Assembly (NCBI GenBank): GCA_015657535.1
Contig: JADHZB010001619.1
Coordinates: 62,001-126,000 of the forward strand
From: Nephromyces sp. MM_2019
Lineage: Eukaryota > Apicomplexa > Aconoidasida > Nephromycida
Reading direction: 5' to 3'
DNA length: 64,000 nt
Part shown: piece after piece, positions 26,608-39,517 of the stretch
How the letters are laid out: every line of letters starts with the position of its first letter
Position numbering within the stretch: the first letter of the stretch is position 1
The notes under the pieces: generated by a model
Databases searched by the model: none
Seen by the model: only the letters and a program-made list of their open reading frames with translations
Told to the model about the DNA's origin: nothing
Position numbers and translations under genes: made by a program

Positions 26608-28231
26608 TTCTTTATAGTAAGCATCCCCAAGAAGGTGCTAGTCATAGTTGCATGAAAAAAGCTTTTTTGCATACCGAGAAAGGCAGTCATTATATATGTG
26701 AATGATGAATTCTCCTCCTAGTTTTCATCTTTTTTACCTGCGTACACATCAATAGTTTCCTGGAAATATTTGCTTTAGATTTTGCTATTTCGTGGGGCAG
26801 AAACGATTAGTCATGGAGACTGAAACAAGCTTCACTTTCACGCGCTCAGACGAAGCAATTAATTCAGGAAAAACAGAGTCATAACATTAATTAATGCTAT
26901 AAATTTCGTCCAAAAGAGTGATTTATATCCCCAGATTAGCTAATACTAAAATATATGCTTTGTTAAGAAAAAAGAAAAGATCACAAAATAAATAAAAGAA
27001 ATTCTTTCTTTAAAACCTATAGTCTTTTCTTTTCTGGATAACGTAAATCAGTTGCTGCCTCTGGTATTATTTTTGCGGAATTTTCGTTTTTTTTTCCGTA
27101 TTTTACCATATTTTGCAGCAAATTTGCAAAGATATCAACTTTTTTGTTTCAATTTGGCCCTTCTTCTTTCATAGCATAGTTTTCTCCACAAAATTCAACT
27201 CGATTTACCATATTTATACTTTGATTTACTCCCTTTTTATAGCGGCACACGAATTGATTTAGTGAAATTTCTTTAGCTTTTCGACTTTTTTACTTTATTC
27301 TATATAATTTGAGGTTTTTCACTTTTTTTCTAGTTAACCAGCAAATCTCCGCGTTTTGTTTCCTTCTCAATAAAACTACTAGTCTTTTCTTATAATATTG
27401 AGAAGAATATGCTACACAAGTAGAGCCGCAACAAGTAAATTCCTTAAGTCAATCCAGTTTAAAAAATCGCAAAAAATCCCCTGAAATTTTGCGGCTTTCC
27501 TGCAGGATGAGGAAAATATATAATAAAAAGCACTGGAAATCTCGCCTTTCAGTTTTTATCGCTTAGAAACTGAAGGCGAATCTCTTCATCCCAAAATATC
27601 TTGAAACGCCATTGAAAGTACGCATTAGAACCCCTTGTGTGCATTTTTTGAATTTTTTTGGGGGAAAGCGTATAGTGAGAAATCACTTTTTGACTTCTTC
27701 TTCTTCTCCTTCTTGATTTCCAACATATGAAATTACCACCAATTATAGTCTTGCAACGTATACCTTTAGTCGCTGGGAAAATCTGTAATTTTCACATCAA
27801 AATCTTCTAGTTCTGCTATAGCACCATTTATACATTTACTTTATGGAAAAATTAGTGTGTAGTGTCGCAGCTTTTTTAGCACATGCAACTGGAAATTGTG
27901 GGAAGCGGCCTGATGATTTGTGTATCCGGTTAATTTCCTACAGTTGTGAAGAGGTAAAGGGAAGATGATGAAAAAGCTGTAAAAATTCTAATGATTTCAT
28001 CAATAATTTGATAATATCTGGAAAATTCTGATGGTTTCATCGTTTTTTCGAAAGATCTTCAAATGTTTGATTTATCAATTTCTTTCACTGAAATCAACAC
28101 ACACCCCGCAATTCTTCGCATTTTCTGCACAAGAAGCAGTAATATAAAGAGATAACCCAAGTCAAGATACTATCAAAAGAAGAAGAAGAAATCGCTCTAT
28201 AAACGCGGTGCCAGCATGCAACTCCGATGTA

Positions 28232-31200
28232 ATGATGCTTCTTTTGTGGTTGCTGATTTTATTACTTCATTCCGCACACATGCGAATCTCCTGTTCCTGC
28301 TTCTCGACCCAAAGCAGCTCGATTGCAGCAAATTTCCTTAATAGCAGCGCTTTTCAGCAGAAGTTTCGCGGAAAGAGGGAATTTATTTCTTCTTCGTTGC
28401 TAATCAGTGGTTTTAAGAATTTTGGGTTTTGTAAGCCGCTTTTTGCTTCGGAGAAGAGCAACTCAGAAGGAGGTTTTGATGGATTTTTGCAGGAAAGTGG
28501 AATTTTTTGAGGGTTTTTTTTTATTTACGTTTTTTTGGTGGATTTTTGGAGGAAGAGAGGATTTTTTTGAAACTTCTTTTTTAATTTTCTTCTTTGTGAT
28601 GGATTTTTCTGGTAAAAATGAAAATTTCTGAGGTTTTCCTTCGTTTCCTCGATTGAAAATTATGATTCCTAAAAAATATCCAAACCATCGCTTTTCTATT
28701 AAGAAGCCTTCACATAAAAAACCTCCAAATATACGGAATATCATCGAATTTGCACCAAATTTCATACATTCATGCTTCACTGCTTCTTCTTTGGTGATAC
28801 TTAACAACACACACACACAAATGAAATTCGCTGCACCAAAGTTTCACCTACACTCTCGAATTTACATTTTGAAGCAATTTTTGATGCTATTTTATTGGGC
28901 TAAAGTATGAGATGTAATATTCAGAGTGCTAAGCTCAAATGTTGTATCTCCTTGGTAGCCTAAAAACACATGAAGTAGAGTAGAAGTTCGCTCACAGGGT
29001 TGAAAAAATGCTACTATTAGCAGTTTTTATAGCTATATTAGGTATTTGCGTTGAAGTTTATAGTTCAGTAGGGTAATCTAATTAAATTTTACTCTATTGA
29101 TAAATCTTTTTTTTCTGACAAGATCTTACACGCACCGAACCCATGCACACACACACACACATCTTGAGCATCATATGAGCCCTTTATGAGCAAAATATCC
29201 AACTTATAGCCCAATAGTTTTTGGAAATTCTGTTGCGAAAGCCATATTTATCATTTTTTTTGAAAAAGTAATGAATATCCTGTCAAAGAGCACGCTGCCT
29301 GATATTATAGTTAGCCCTGAGAATGCTGAAAAATTCAAACTAATCTCTTCACACACACACTGAAGACATATAAATCGTCTAAAAAGCTGATTTTTTATAA
29401 AAATCAATCAAATTTCAATGAAAATTTGCATGTAAGCTGCCATTTTTTCGTGTGTTAGATAAGATATCCCTACATGGACATTGTTTAAGCGAAATCGCTG
29501 TATCTTTTTTATTTATACACACACAGTAAAGCGAAATATTCTCCAAAACACACGCGATTAAACTCAGGGTTGGAACACTATTCCTGCTGGCGCCCAGCAT
29601 ATCTATGATAATCCTTCCCGAGAAAACGGTAAATTGATGTTTTTTTCAAAGATGATTTTTCCATGCTGCTGATTGTTTTTTCTATGATTTGCACAAACAC
29701 ATGTCTGAATCTACAGAGAGGAGGAGAAAGAGGCTTAAACATGCTGAGTATACTTTGCTCTCTGCAACCACTCAAAAAGCATCCCTTGGCTTCACTGAAG
29801 ATGTAAAATTCTTTGGAAAAGGCTGTTTTTTTTGGAAATTTCGTCTTTTGTCTCTTTTTTTTGCTTCTTTTCTTTTTCATTCATTTTTTTTATCAAACTA
29901 TGGAAAGAACCATCACACTCTTTCTCCTTGATAATTTATCAAAACATCTCTAAAGTTTTATATTCCAGATATTTTGAAGATTTTAATAAAAAGTACTAAA
30001 AAAAGGGTATTTAACGCTAATTTAAATGCTTTTATTGATATTAGTATTTATATATATTAAAGCATGTAATTTTAGAGGTAAACTCGTATTAGAAAAAACT
30101 TCGAACTCGTAAATTTTGAGTTATCTGTATGATATTTTCATCACTAGGAAATTATCCTACTCCCCTACACAATAATTTTCAATTTCTCTATCTGAACCTG
30201 CTGCTCTCAAAAATCAATGCTTTCAGCTTGCCCTATCAAATGGCCAAAAAATCAGTATATACGCATCAAGTTGGCAGCAAATAATAAGGTAATTTTTCTG
30301 CTCTGATTTTATGCTTTTGAAGAAACTCTACAGGCGATTTCTTCCTTCACATACCAGTATGTACCCCACTGTTTCATCGCAAAAAGCTCAATTAATATTT
30401 AGAGGGATAGTGAGACCTGAAGATGTGAAATAAACAGTAAAATCTAAAGAAAATCGCAGAATTTCCGTAAAATATGTTACAGAAAAAAGGCAAAATGCAG
30501 ATATTTCTATAATCTCTGATGACTATAAGAATCTTACTAGCAAATCGGTGAAATTTCACTTCATTTGGCTCCAATTGGAGTGTTTTTGCTGCAAAAAGTG
30601 ATGAATTTGGTGAAATGAAGATTTCTTCAACGTAAAAAGCTGATAGAGAGAGCTTCGCTATGTGAAATTTCACAGGAGGATATGAATGCTGCTATAAAAA
30701 GCATTTTTGAAGCTGCTGAAATATCTTCTTCAAAAATCAAAATTGTTGGACCTATCTATCTTCCCACTAAGAAACGTCGGTAAGTACTCACAGGATGGTG
30801 CATTTGAGGAAGGAAGTTCTTTTGTGTTGATTTTGCTAGAAAAAAAAATATTTTTATGTAATTAGAATTGATAATTTGTGAAGAAATGTAGGATTTTGTA
30901 AATTCATATATTTTAAGTTTGGCGAATTATTTGATAAATCTGAGGTTTTTTTGAAGGATTTTGAGAGTTTTTATAGTTTCATGCCAATTTTACTAATCTT
31001 TTTCATCTTTTTCTATAATATTTCGCATTATAATCGTCTTAAATGATCCTCCTGTGTGAATTATCACGTCAATCACTGATATAATTGCGATATGTTTGAA
31101 TCATGTTTCCAAATCAATGCTTTTTTTCAGTTATTTTCTTTGAAGTTTTGCTGCATTTATTGCTTGATAAAATCATTTTAATAGGTTTTCCACCCGGTAA

Positions 31201-34200
31201 TTTTGTTTTACCTTTTAGTTTATGTTAAACTATGCGATATAAACTGAATTTTTTGAAAATTCGAGTTTTTCACCCTTTTTCTTGGATGAAAAGTCCATTT
31301 CCTGATGTTATTTCCCCCAGCTCAGCTGCTTTGCTTAATTTTGTGTGTAAACATCATCTTTTTTTTTTCTCGCTTTTGTCAGAATGTGAAGCTGCCAGTG
31401 TCTCTTGAAGGCGCTTTATATTTTTAATTAGATGAGGGATTGAAGATATTCTTGTACGTATAATAAAGCATTTCTTTATCAATTTCTTCATATTCTTATT
31501 TTCAAGCATGTTGAATTGCAGTAATGAATAGTCTTAATGTGGAGAGTTTGATAAATTATCACAGTAGTACGAAAGAAACTCAAACTGAAAAAGCTTGTAA
31601 AGCAGTATTTAGAGATATATCAGATGATGCGCACACGGGTGAGTTGTTGTTTGAAGATGTGATCCGAAGGTTCCACTACAAAATTACCAACTTGAGGTAG
31701 TATTACACTTTGGAATGGCTGTTCTTGAGGGAGGGTTTTTTTCAAAATATATCTGCTATTCCTCCGCACGAGTGAGTTATCACCACCCTGACATCAAACT
31801 AAAACACACACAGATTCTGATGTTTTGCGCACACAGATTCTGATATTTTGAACTTCTCCTGCGAGAATACCTGCCTCTTCTACAATGTCTTTTAGATTTA
31901 CTTTTCAACGATCTCCTTTTGTTGACAAAGATTCCAGAGAGGTTTTTCAGCTTACTATTCACACTCGGCTGCTCGATATATACCCTGCAGTGGCCGGCAA
32001 ACAGGATGGAAAAGAACAAGATGTAGATTGGAATAGTGAGTTTGAATTTATGCAGCTTCTCTATTTTGCTGATAAGTTTTTTTATTTTTCCGCTGAAGAC
32101 GAAAAAACATCAAATTAAAAGAATGATATTTTCTTTGCATCTTCATTGACGCCAAGGAGTCACTTCTTTTGTGATGCTTGCCTGATGAAATCTTAATTTT
32201 TTGCGAGTGTGCAGTATAAAAAGATTGCAGTGAAGTTATACGTGCGTTTCTCGTGGCATGAATCATACATCCGTTATAAAAGAGTTAATACGTGTTAATA
32301 CCAGTGATTGAAAAGTTTTGTAAATTATCTGCTAATTCGAAAGATGTTTGTGTGTCTATGAAGATGAAGATTTTCGATAGGAAATCTTCATCTTCATAGA
32401 TTTCATCTTTTTTCTACTTTCATGTTTATGCTTTTTGTCATTTCCTTCTCTTTAGGAACTATAACCAAGTTTTTCTCCGTAAAGCTGCCACTCACAGTGA
32501 ATTGGATTGCACGCTTTGAAAGCATTGAGAAGCCTTCGAAGACAAAGGATATTTTAGCAGAATACACCGGCAAATGGACTTCTCGTTACTTTCAGAATCA
32601 GTGGGTAAGTTTTCGGTTATAAATGCTATGGGGGGCCCTATCATTTAGATTATTGATAAGGCAAATGGTGTGTCGTACTATTCGCAGTATACAGCGAAAT
32701 AATGTGCACACACACATCGGGTTATGGAGCATTTTTCAAAGAGTTTGACTTCAGATTATTGCTACGGCTAGATATAGTGTTTGTGGAGTTTAGATTAGCT
32801 CTTAGCGATGAAAGTATTCAGCACTTTTGAGCAAATTTTTTATGTCTTTATGATGATGTGGATTCTCTATTTTTGATGGTTTCTATTCCATTAAACAGTA
32901 GTTAGCTTGATAAGACTGAGAGCGTTTTCAATCCTTATTCCTGTGTGTGTGTGCATCTTCAGAACCTTGAAAAGAAGGTTTCAATTGTTACGGAGCTACT
33001 TTCTGAGAAGCATAAGCCTGATTTGTTGTTTGACTGGCCGAAGTGCTTTCATGATCTTTTAAAGTTTACGATTCCTCAACTGTCTAAAATGCTTGAAAGG
33101 TAGGCTTTGGTGAAGTGGAAAAACTAGCTTTTAGCATTGCTGCGTTTGTGCTTTTCATTCATGAAGATGAAGAGGTAAGCTATTTTCTGGATAATGTTAT
33201 ATCTGCATATTTAATGCCTCATTTGGTGGAAGTTATAGAAAAATAGGCAAACAGAATATATTTACTGTTTTAGGTAGTTCTTATACGGGTGGTTTATATT
33301 GATTGTCAATGAAAACAGTGGTATTATACACAAATATTCACACAAACACCAAAATATGCATACAAAAATATTCACATACACCAAAATACTTGCACACACA
33401 CACGGATGTTCACACGCAAAAATATGCACACGCAAAACTCATTTTATACTCCACTCAACCAGAATTAATGTTCTTTCCAATTTGTTTTTTGATTATTTTA
33501 CTTGGAGTAAAAAATAGTGAGAAAAACATGCTGAGTTATTGTGTGTGTATAATTAACGAGATGTTACGTGATAAGTATCGTTTTATTTTCTTTAGTTACT
33601 TGCTTATCTTGATTTTGGGATTTCCAGGAATTTTTTTCGCTCAATCTTTGAAGATTCTAATGTAATGCTTACAGTAACTGTGCATGTTAATTCATGCGTT
33701 GCTTCTTCTGCGAAGAAAAGACGATTAAATCGTTAAAAATATGAATTTCTGGGTTTTTGGATGAAAATTTTTTTACTTTTTCGAGTGATTTGGAGCCTGC
33801 ACTAGAAAGTTTGCTTTGCTGAAGAAAATGAAAAAAGATTTTGGCTGATTTTGAGCTTTTTATCGGAAATTTGTTTAATTCATTTTTTTCGTGTGCATTT
33901 GGGCAAAAAACTTGTCGCAGGCTGTGTATTTCACTTGTCTTTTAGTTTCTTTTTATTAGTCGAATAAGTTAAGAGTTTGATAGGAGGTATTAGCAGGTGT
34001 AATCTTAGAATGATTGTAATCGATTTGGCATTTCGAAGGCTGTACCCGGAGAATTGAAAGGCAGAGAAGCATGGATTTACTCAATGTGTGTTGTGAGCTA
34101 AAAAGCAAGTCAATTTTTGCCCCAATTCTCATACTGAAATTTTCCTAGTTTTCTTCAAGGAAGCCTGTTTTGCTTTTTAGAATGCCATTAGTAGTTCTGC

Positions 34201-34592
34201 ATACCTGCTAGATGTTTTCATGATTTCTATAAGAACATGGAAACGATTTTTTTTTTTACATTTGCTTTTAATGCCATTGAATTTGTGTTTCTACGTTGAG
34301 TATTATTTCTTCATTCAATAACCCTTAATGACCTTCACACAGGCTTTTGTTGCATCGTATTTCGTACATTATACGTGCCGATTATGCTAATTGTATAGGT
34401 TTAATTTTCGCTAGATGATACTATCTTTTTCGTTTTTTAAAGATTGATTTTGTACTTATTTATTGCTATTACTTGGGTGCATTTTAACACGCCTGCTATT
34501 TCAGGGTAAGAATCAATTTTGAAGAGCGAGAGGAACGAAGATTGAGAGGACTACCTCCTTTTAGACCAAAGGCTGAAATTTTCGGGCTATAA
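28232..34592 (+). CDS. rps10: Ribosomal protein uS10 with apicoplast-type leader
   Basis: Small-subunit protein uS10, probably of the plastid ribosome. Eight exons: 28232-28472, 29717-29802, 30227-30288, 30651-30779, 31896-32035, 32456-32604, 32963-33099, 34505-34592. Together they give 1032 bases, i.e. 343 residues plus stop, with every phase matching. Residues 1-20 are a signal peptide (MMLLLWLLILLL core). The following stretch is rich in Ser, Asn and basic residues with few acids, as in transit peptides. The uS10 core is clear: VGPIYLPTKKRR joined to FTFQRSPFVDKDSREVFQL, then THTRLLDIYP (bacterial [34 protein letters not shown]), and a last strand LPLTVNWIARF. About 100 residues follow the fold. 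Exons 1-3 encode the leader and the poorly conserved first strand and are less certain than exons 4-8. A mitochondrial uS10 is the alternative, but the signal peptide argues against it. Confidence 0.87.
31532..31696 (+). other. Possible cassette exon within the uS10 gene
   Basis: Inside the intron between 30779 and 31896 lies an open stretch that reads like protein. It contains EKACKAVFRDISDDAHTGEL and ends TTGAG before GTAGTA. Taken from the AG at 31530-31531 to 31696 it is 165 bases, begins with one base and ends with two. It can therefore be skipped or included without shifting the uS10 frame. An ATG at 31524 opens the same frame, so an alternative first exon is also possible. No expression evidence exists in the sequence. 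Confidence 0.35.
32355..32400. repeat. Perfect 19-bp inverted repeat in a uS10 intron
   Basis: Arms 32355-32373 (TCTATGAAGATGAAGATTT) and 32382-32400 are exact reverse complements, separated by an 8-base loop. The hairpin lies in the intron after 32035, with its end 55 bases before the exon at 32456. It could fold in the pre-mRNA near the branch point region. Function unknown. Confidence 0.93.
33331..33433. repeat. Degenerate A/C-rich tandem repeat in a uS10 intron
   Basis: About three degenerate copies of a 32-35 bp unit with the shared words TTCACAC or TTCACAT, CACCAAAATA and GCAYAC. The A/C-rich strand is the sense strand here, in contrast to the T-rich intron around it. Confidence 0.65.
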
Positions 34593-37500
34593 GCATCACT
34601 CTTTAAATATTTTTCTTAACTCTATTGTATTTTAGAAAGCTGCGATAATTTCAAACTACTGTAAGATATTCTCTAAAGACTAATGGGCTTCCAAATCTTC
34701 TCTTCAAGTATTTTTTTTCTTCATGACGTAGCTATCATGAAGGCGACTTCTCACTATCTTATCGTCTCATAGAAGTACGTTATGAAGCATTTAATTTTCT
34801 AGCAGCTTTGCATGTCTTGCCGGTATACTGGACTAAAAATATTGCACATTTATTTAAATGTGTGAGGTCATGCTCGATAGGAGTCCTGCACTCATTATTT
34901 TACTCATCATTAATAACTTAGGTGTAAAAAAAAATAAAGTGTGAGAATGCAAGCTTTTGAAGCTGAGGCGTGAGTCTACGATTATAGAGACACCATGGAT
35001 ATCCTTCATAGCCAGCACTTGAAAAACCAATAAATGGATTATTAAAATGTTATTCTTTCATTCCAGTTACATAAAGCATAGCTCTAGCGCCAGGTAAATG
35101 AAGATTTTGTGATGCTTTTCCCTGCTAAGGAGGAAGTTTATCGGTACACACACAACGTGTGTGTGTGTATGTATGCGTGTGGATGAAGATATATGCTAGT
35201 CTCTGGGTAGTTACTATCCTGTACTAGCCGATTATATATATGCTTCTTCGAAGTTCTTTATAAGTACTTAAAATCTCAGAGAGTTTGATTTGTTTTATCT
35301 GTTTATTGGCTCGACAGTTCTTATTTATGGGTGAATTTACAGTAAAATATTCCACCAAAGTAGCCTTTTCTTAGTACATTATTCTTGATGCAATTGATAT
35401 ACTGCGACATTCTTCCTCAAGCGTATTGCAGCATGTGAACTTATTTCACTTTCTCATGTAATGCTTTTGCAAGAAACTATTATCAGTTTTAACTCTTCCG
35501 TATATATATTGCATCAGAGATCCTATGGTAGGTTTTTTTCAATTAAAAGTTTGGGCTGCTCTTTTCTATTATATGAAAGGCTTATAAATACAGATGCAGG
35601 CTATCAACCTCTATTATAAGATCTCTCATTTTGGTTAATTTACATGGAATCAGTGGTTGCTTCAATTAAGACGTTGAGATCTTCCAATATCTGCGTCGCT
35701 TTTAGGGCTGATACTTGCAGTCTGGTAGGCAGCCCATATTCCATAATTCTTGAAGGTAATATAGTAACTGCCATATATAACTATCTACCCTCCACTTTTC
35801 TTTGAACGCTTATGAGGGGGAGCTATATATAAATCTCTCGTACATATATAAGCATCTGTGGTGTAGTACTCTATTCCTTCTTCTTTTCTTAGCTTGCCTG
35901 GAATGCTGGCCAGTAACTTTGCAGATGCAACTAGCAGTCGCTACAAAGAAACTTAGTATGGGTTTCGTTACTATGAATTTTCACTTTTATTATATAGCGA
36001 ATGACTTCTGGTACAGTACGATCCCTTGGATAGTTTAACCACTAAGGAGTGTCGTGATGATATGGGCCCGTGTAGTTAATCGCACGGTGAATTCTTCAAT
36101 ATTTTAAGCGCAAATATGAGTGAAAGATTTGCGTGAGTCGCTAAAATTTTAGTATCAATTTGAAGTTTCGCTGTTTTAGGCCTCGATAAGACATATGAGC
36201 TGCACGTAAATACAACTCGCATTGTTTGTATGGCATTACAATTTGTATAGTTATAAAGATTGAATTTTAATATATAATTTGTTAAAAATTGCAAAAATTG
36301 AAGGCCTTTCTTAATAACTAATAAAAATAAATCTTTGAAAAAGAATATATTCATTAATAGACTTTTTTTATCCCTGTGAAATAATCTTGAACGCTAAAAC
36401 TCGATTAATTTGCTCGTTTCGAGTTGTAACTCAGGATTTTGACCAGTTCATATAGCATACTCCCTATTCATTTTAGTTCCATAACGCTTTAAGCCTCATT
36501 AATTCTTAATTTGAGTTTTGTTTGTTTAGAAGATAGCTACTATGGTTTTAAATAGCCAAAGTGCTTTAGATTTTCACCCTATTGCAGTTCTTTCAGAAGA
36601 TCTACTTATTTATCTATCCTATTAAAAAGCTATATACTCATAATATGATGGATAAATTTAGGTATGTTCCGGTACAGCAATAGATTAATAGTTTTCCATG
36701 GAGTACTGTGCAATCACTTGTTACAAACATGGTCGATAAAGCATTACATATTGCTAATTTAATCGTATTTTTGCTTGGGCATAATTCTTAGTGGTGGTTA
36801 GTACCTTATGCTATGTGTATTCCTTTAAGCGACAGAAATGCCACTTTCTCTAGGCTGGAAAACAGCTTGCAGGCGGGCTGTTTTATTTTCTGCTTGTGAG
36901 TAGTCCTCCAGGACATACTCTCTGATATATTTTTTTTTAAAGTGAGCTTCGAATCTTGGTGGAGATCAAAACATTGTACACAGTGTGATTTTAGGACCCC
37001 GAAATTGCACCTAATGTTTCTTTTATTTCGCCGACTTTGCAGTACTTATGGTGATAACGCCTTGATAATGCTATTAAGCGTGACCTTTAGTGGTCTTGTC
37101 TAATAATTTTCATTTTGGTTCTCAAGGGTAGTTCTACTGCCTTTCCTGTATTTTTGCAGCTTTTTATATATACCACGTAAACTGCGTTTGCAGATAATAA
37201 GGGCCGAACTTAAACTATAGCCCTCAGAAATTTTCCAGGAGAATATCATTTCTTAGCTTTTCGTTTTGTTTATTATTATATGTTGATTTATAAAAATGAG
37301 CGATCCGCGTAACACTGGGAAGTTAATTTTCTGTATTTATTCTTGAGCAAGTTTGAATATATCCTTCTTAATATTATGTTGATAGTTTCATATTTTACGA
37401 TTATGACCTAGCAAGATAGCGCTATATCTAACATTGTGGCAAAATGACTTGTTTTTTTGTCGAAATATTTTTTTCAGTTACAAATACTTTTTGGATAGTA

Positions 37501-39517
37501 GTGGATCACGCAAAAGCGAGATTCACGTGATATTCGATTTTAGGTGGATTTTGCTAGTGGTACTTCACATTTGGGTTTTAGTATCCGTTGAATATTAAGT
37601 TTGTCCCAGCCTACAAAGCCACTTTAAGGGCACACCATGCTCCTGCACTGGGCATGCCTACTATGGTAAGCTGCAAGAAAAAAAAGACAGTTTACCTCAC
37701 TCGGAAAACGCTATGAGCTTTCCTTCGTTGAAAGCTGAGCGTATGCGTTTAGAATATTCCTGTTTCATACAAGAGACTGTTAAATTCAATGAAAATTCCC
37801 GTGGCGTTTCGTGAAATCTCAGCGCAGATTGTGTAGAGTGCTCCTAACTACTTGATATGATAAGCGTAAACCTATATTAAGGGCAAAAGAAGCTATCTTC
37901 TACTTGGTTAACAAAGGACCAGGTTATGCATTATTACGAAAGTCGATAGTCCGCCATGTGTTGTACCATTTTTGGGTTAAGGAACTGTTTAGTTCGGTTA
38001 CCGTGTTTGTTACAATGTCAGGCAAAATCAGCATAGTTTTTCGGCTTACTAAAATTAGGGCTAAGAATTATTTTTGTACGCAAAAAAGGTAATAATAAGA
38101 AGAATCTTATATTTGGTGAACTTATTATTGCTCATTTAAGCGCTAAAAAGGGTTCAATTTTCTAGTAAGTATTATGGTAACTCTCTTTGGTATTATGGCA
38201 ATTTTCATGAATATAAAATGCTCTTTAAAACTGTGGCTTGTGCGATAATACTCCATCGGAAATATCGCTTTGGTTATTATACTCAGTGACACTGTGCGGC
38301 GTATGAACTGAAGTACTTAATATTTTACGCCGCGTGATGGTGACCCCGATCTACGACGTCTAGGGTCCCTTTGGCTGTGGTGTCACACAAGGGTTATCGT
38401 AATTTTAGCATGCTGTAAACAATGCGAATGTTCGCAATTAACAGTGACAAAAACTGCTGAACCGCGATGGGATAACGACTGTAGCATTATGGTATACTCT
38501 GGAGACTAGAAGGAACTTGTTACCCAATTTTTTAAAAGCGTCGGATCAACGCTAATCACTCTGACACCATAATTTATGTCGGAGACTTGTCGTGAGCTTA
38601 ATGTATAGCCATTTTGTTACTAGCACCGCACACTGTTTGGTGGTGTAATAGGCAACCTTTCTAAGCAATGCGCTGAAATGTTTTGCGAATTGGCTGCACT
38701 ATTTTGATTTTTTGACCCGAAACAAGGAAGGTTACTTCGGCGGCATGTTAAAACAAGCGTCGTGACTTCATAGCCCCTTGCAGTATCTAATTCTTGCTCT
38801 AAAAAAGAGGGGTGTGAAATTTCTCTGCTAGGGAAATTCCTTCCGTGTTGATTCTGCTTAAACTTTTCGAGGTTTCCTGTCATATAAGAAAAAAATTTTT
38901 TAAAAGAGTTGAAATTTTGGAATATGGCAGCTTGAAGTTCACTGGAAGATACCGTTACCATGTAAAGTGCACTGGAGAAACTGTGTGGAGCTTTATTAAT
39001 CTGGTTTTTTTCTCTCGGATATAAACATATTTTTAAACTTATTTTCTGCAGAATCAAGTGCTATCCAGTGGAGAAATGCAGCACGATTTTTTGGCTTATA
39101 AATTATAATGTAACAATGTCTGTATCTTGGGTGATTTTTCTTTGGGGAGCGCTTTGTATCCGTTGTAGCGGAATCCGGCGCTCTTCCTGCTTGCCTTAAG
39201 AAACAAAAAAATTTGGCCTCTATTTTATACTTCGAGTAAATCAGGAAGGAAGCCATTGATTCTTAAGATATTGTTTCGTGGAGATTATAACCGTAACGAT
39301 ACTCTTGAGATGAAGAATTTACATGACTGTTCAATTTCTCCGTTAAAGTTATTAGGGAAGAAAAGCGCGATACCAGTTGTTCGACGAGACACCGAAATTT
39401 TTTTCGCCGTTTCTCATCAAATTTATTCGTATGAAGGAAAAAACGTCCTCAGCTGGTACCTCATCACACTTGGCCGTCTGCAGTAAACCTTAACGAGTCA
39501 AATAGTGGGGCAGCACA
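34593..39517. other. Intergenic region between uS10 and the KH protein
   Basis: The plus strand stays T-rich for several hundred bases after the uS10 stop (probable 3' untranslated region) and then becomes balanced. A short palindrome of alternating CA and TG lies near 35143-35172. Minus-strand open frames at 38620-39057 (145 codons) and 38996-39256 overlap each other and show no family features or splice context, so they are not called. The 600 bases before 39518 should hold the promoter and leader of the KH gene. Confidence 0.45.

Larger units (their letters stand above)
24421..28231. other. Divergent intergenic region between the RAP-like gene and uS10
   Basis: About 3.8 kb separates the two start codons, so both promoters should lie here. 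No gene is supported. It contains two tandem arrays (25075-25250 and 26497-26607) and a loose cluster of GTGTGAAGT-like words at 25565-25710. From about 27 kb onward the plus strand turns T-rich, suggesting that the uS10 transcript starts well upstream of its ATG. An open frame covering the first array on the minus strand is treated as a repeat artefact. Confidence 0.5.

Noticed and set aside
38620..39256. Two overlapping minus-strand open frames (145 and 86 codons)
   Set aside because: They overlap in different frames and have no recognisable domain, targeting signal or adjoining exon. They sit in the upstream flank of the plus-strand KH gene.
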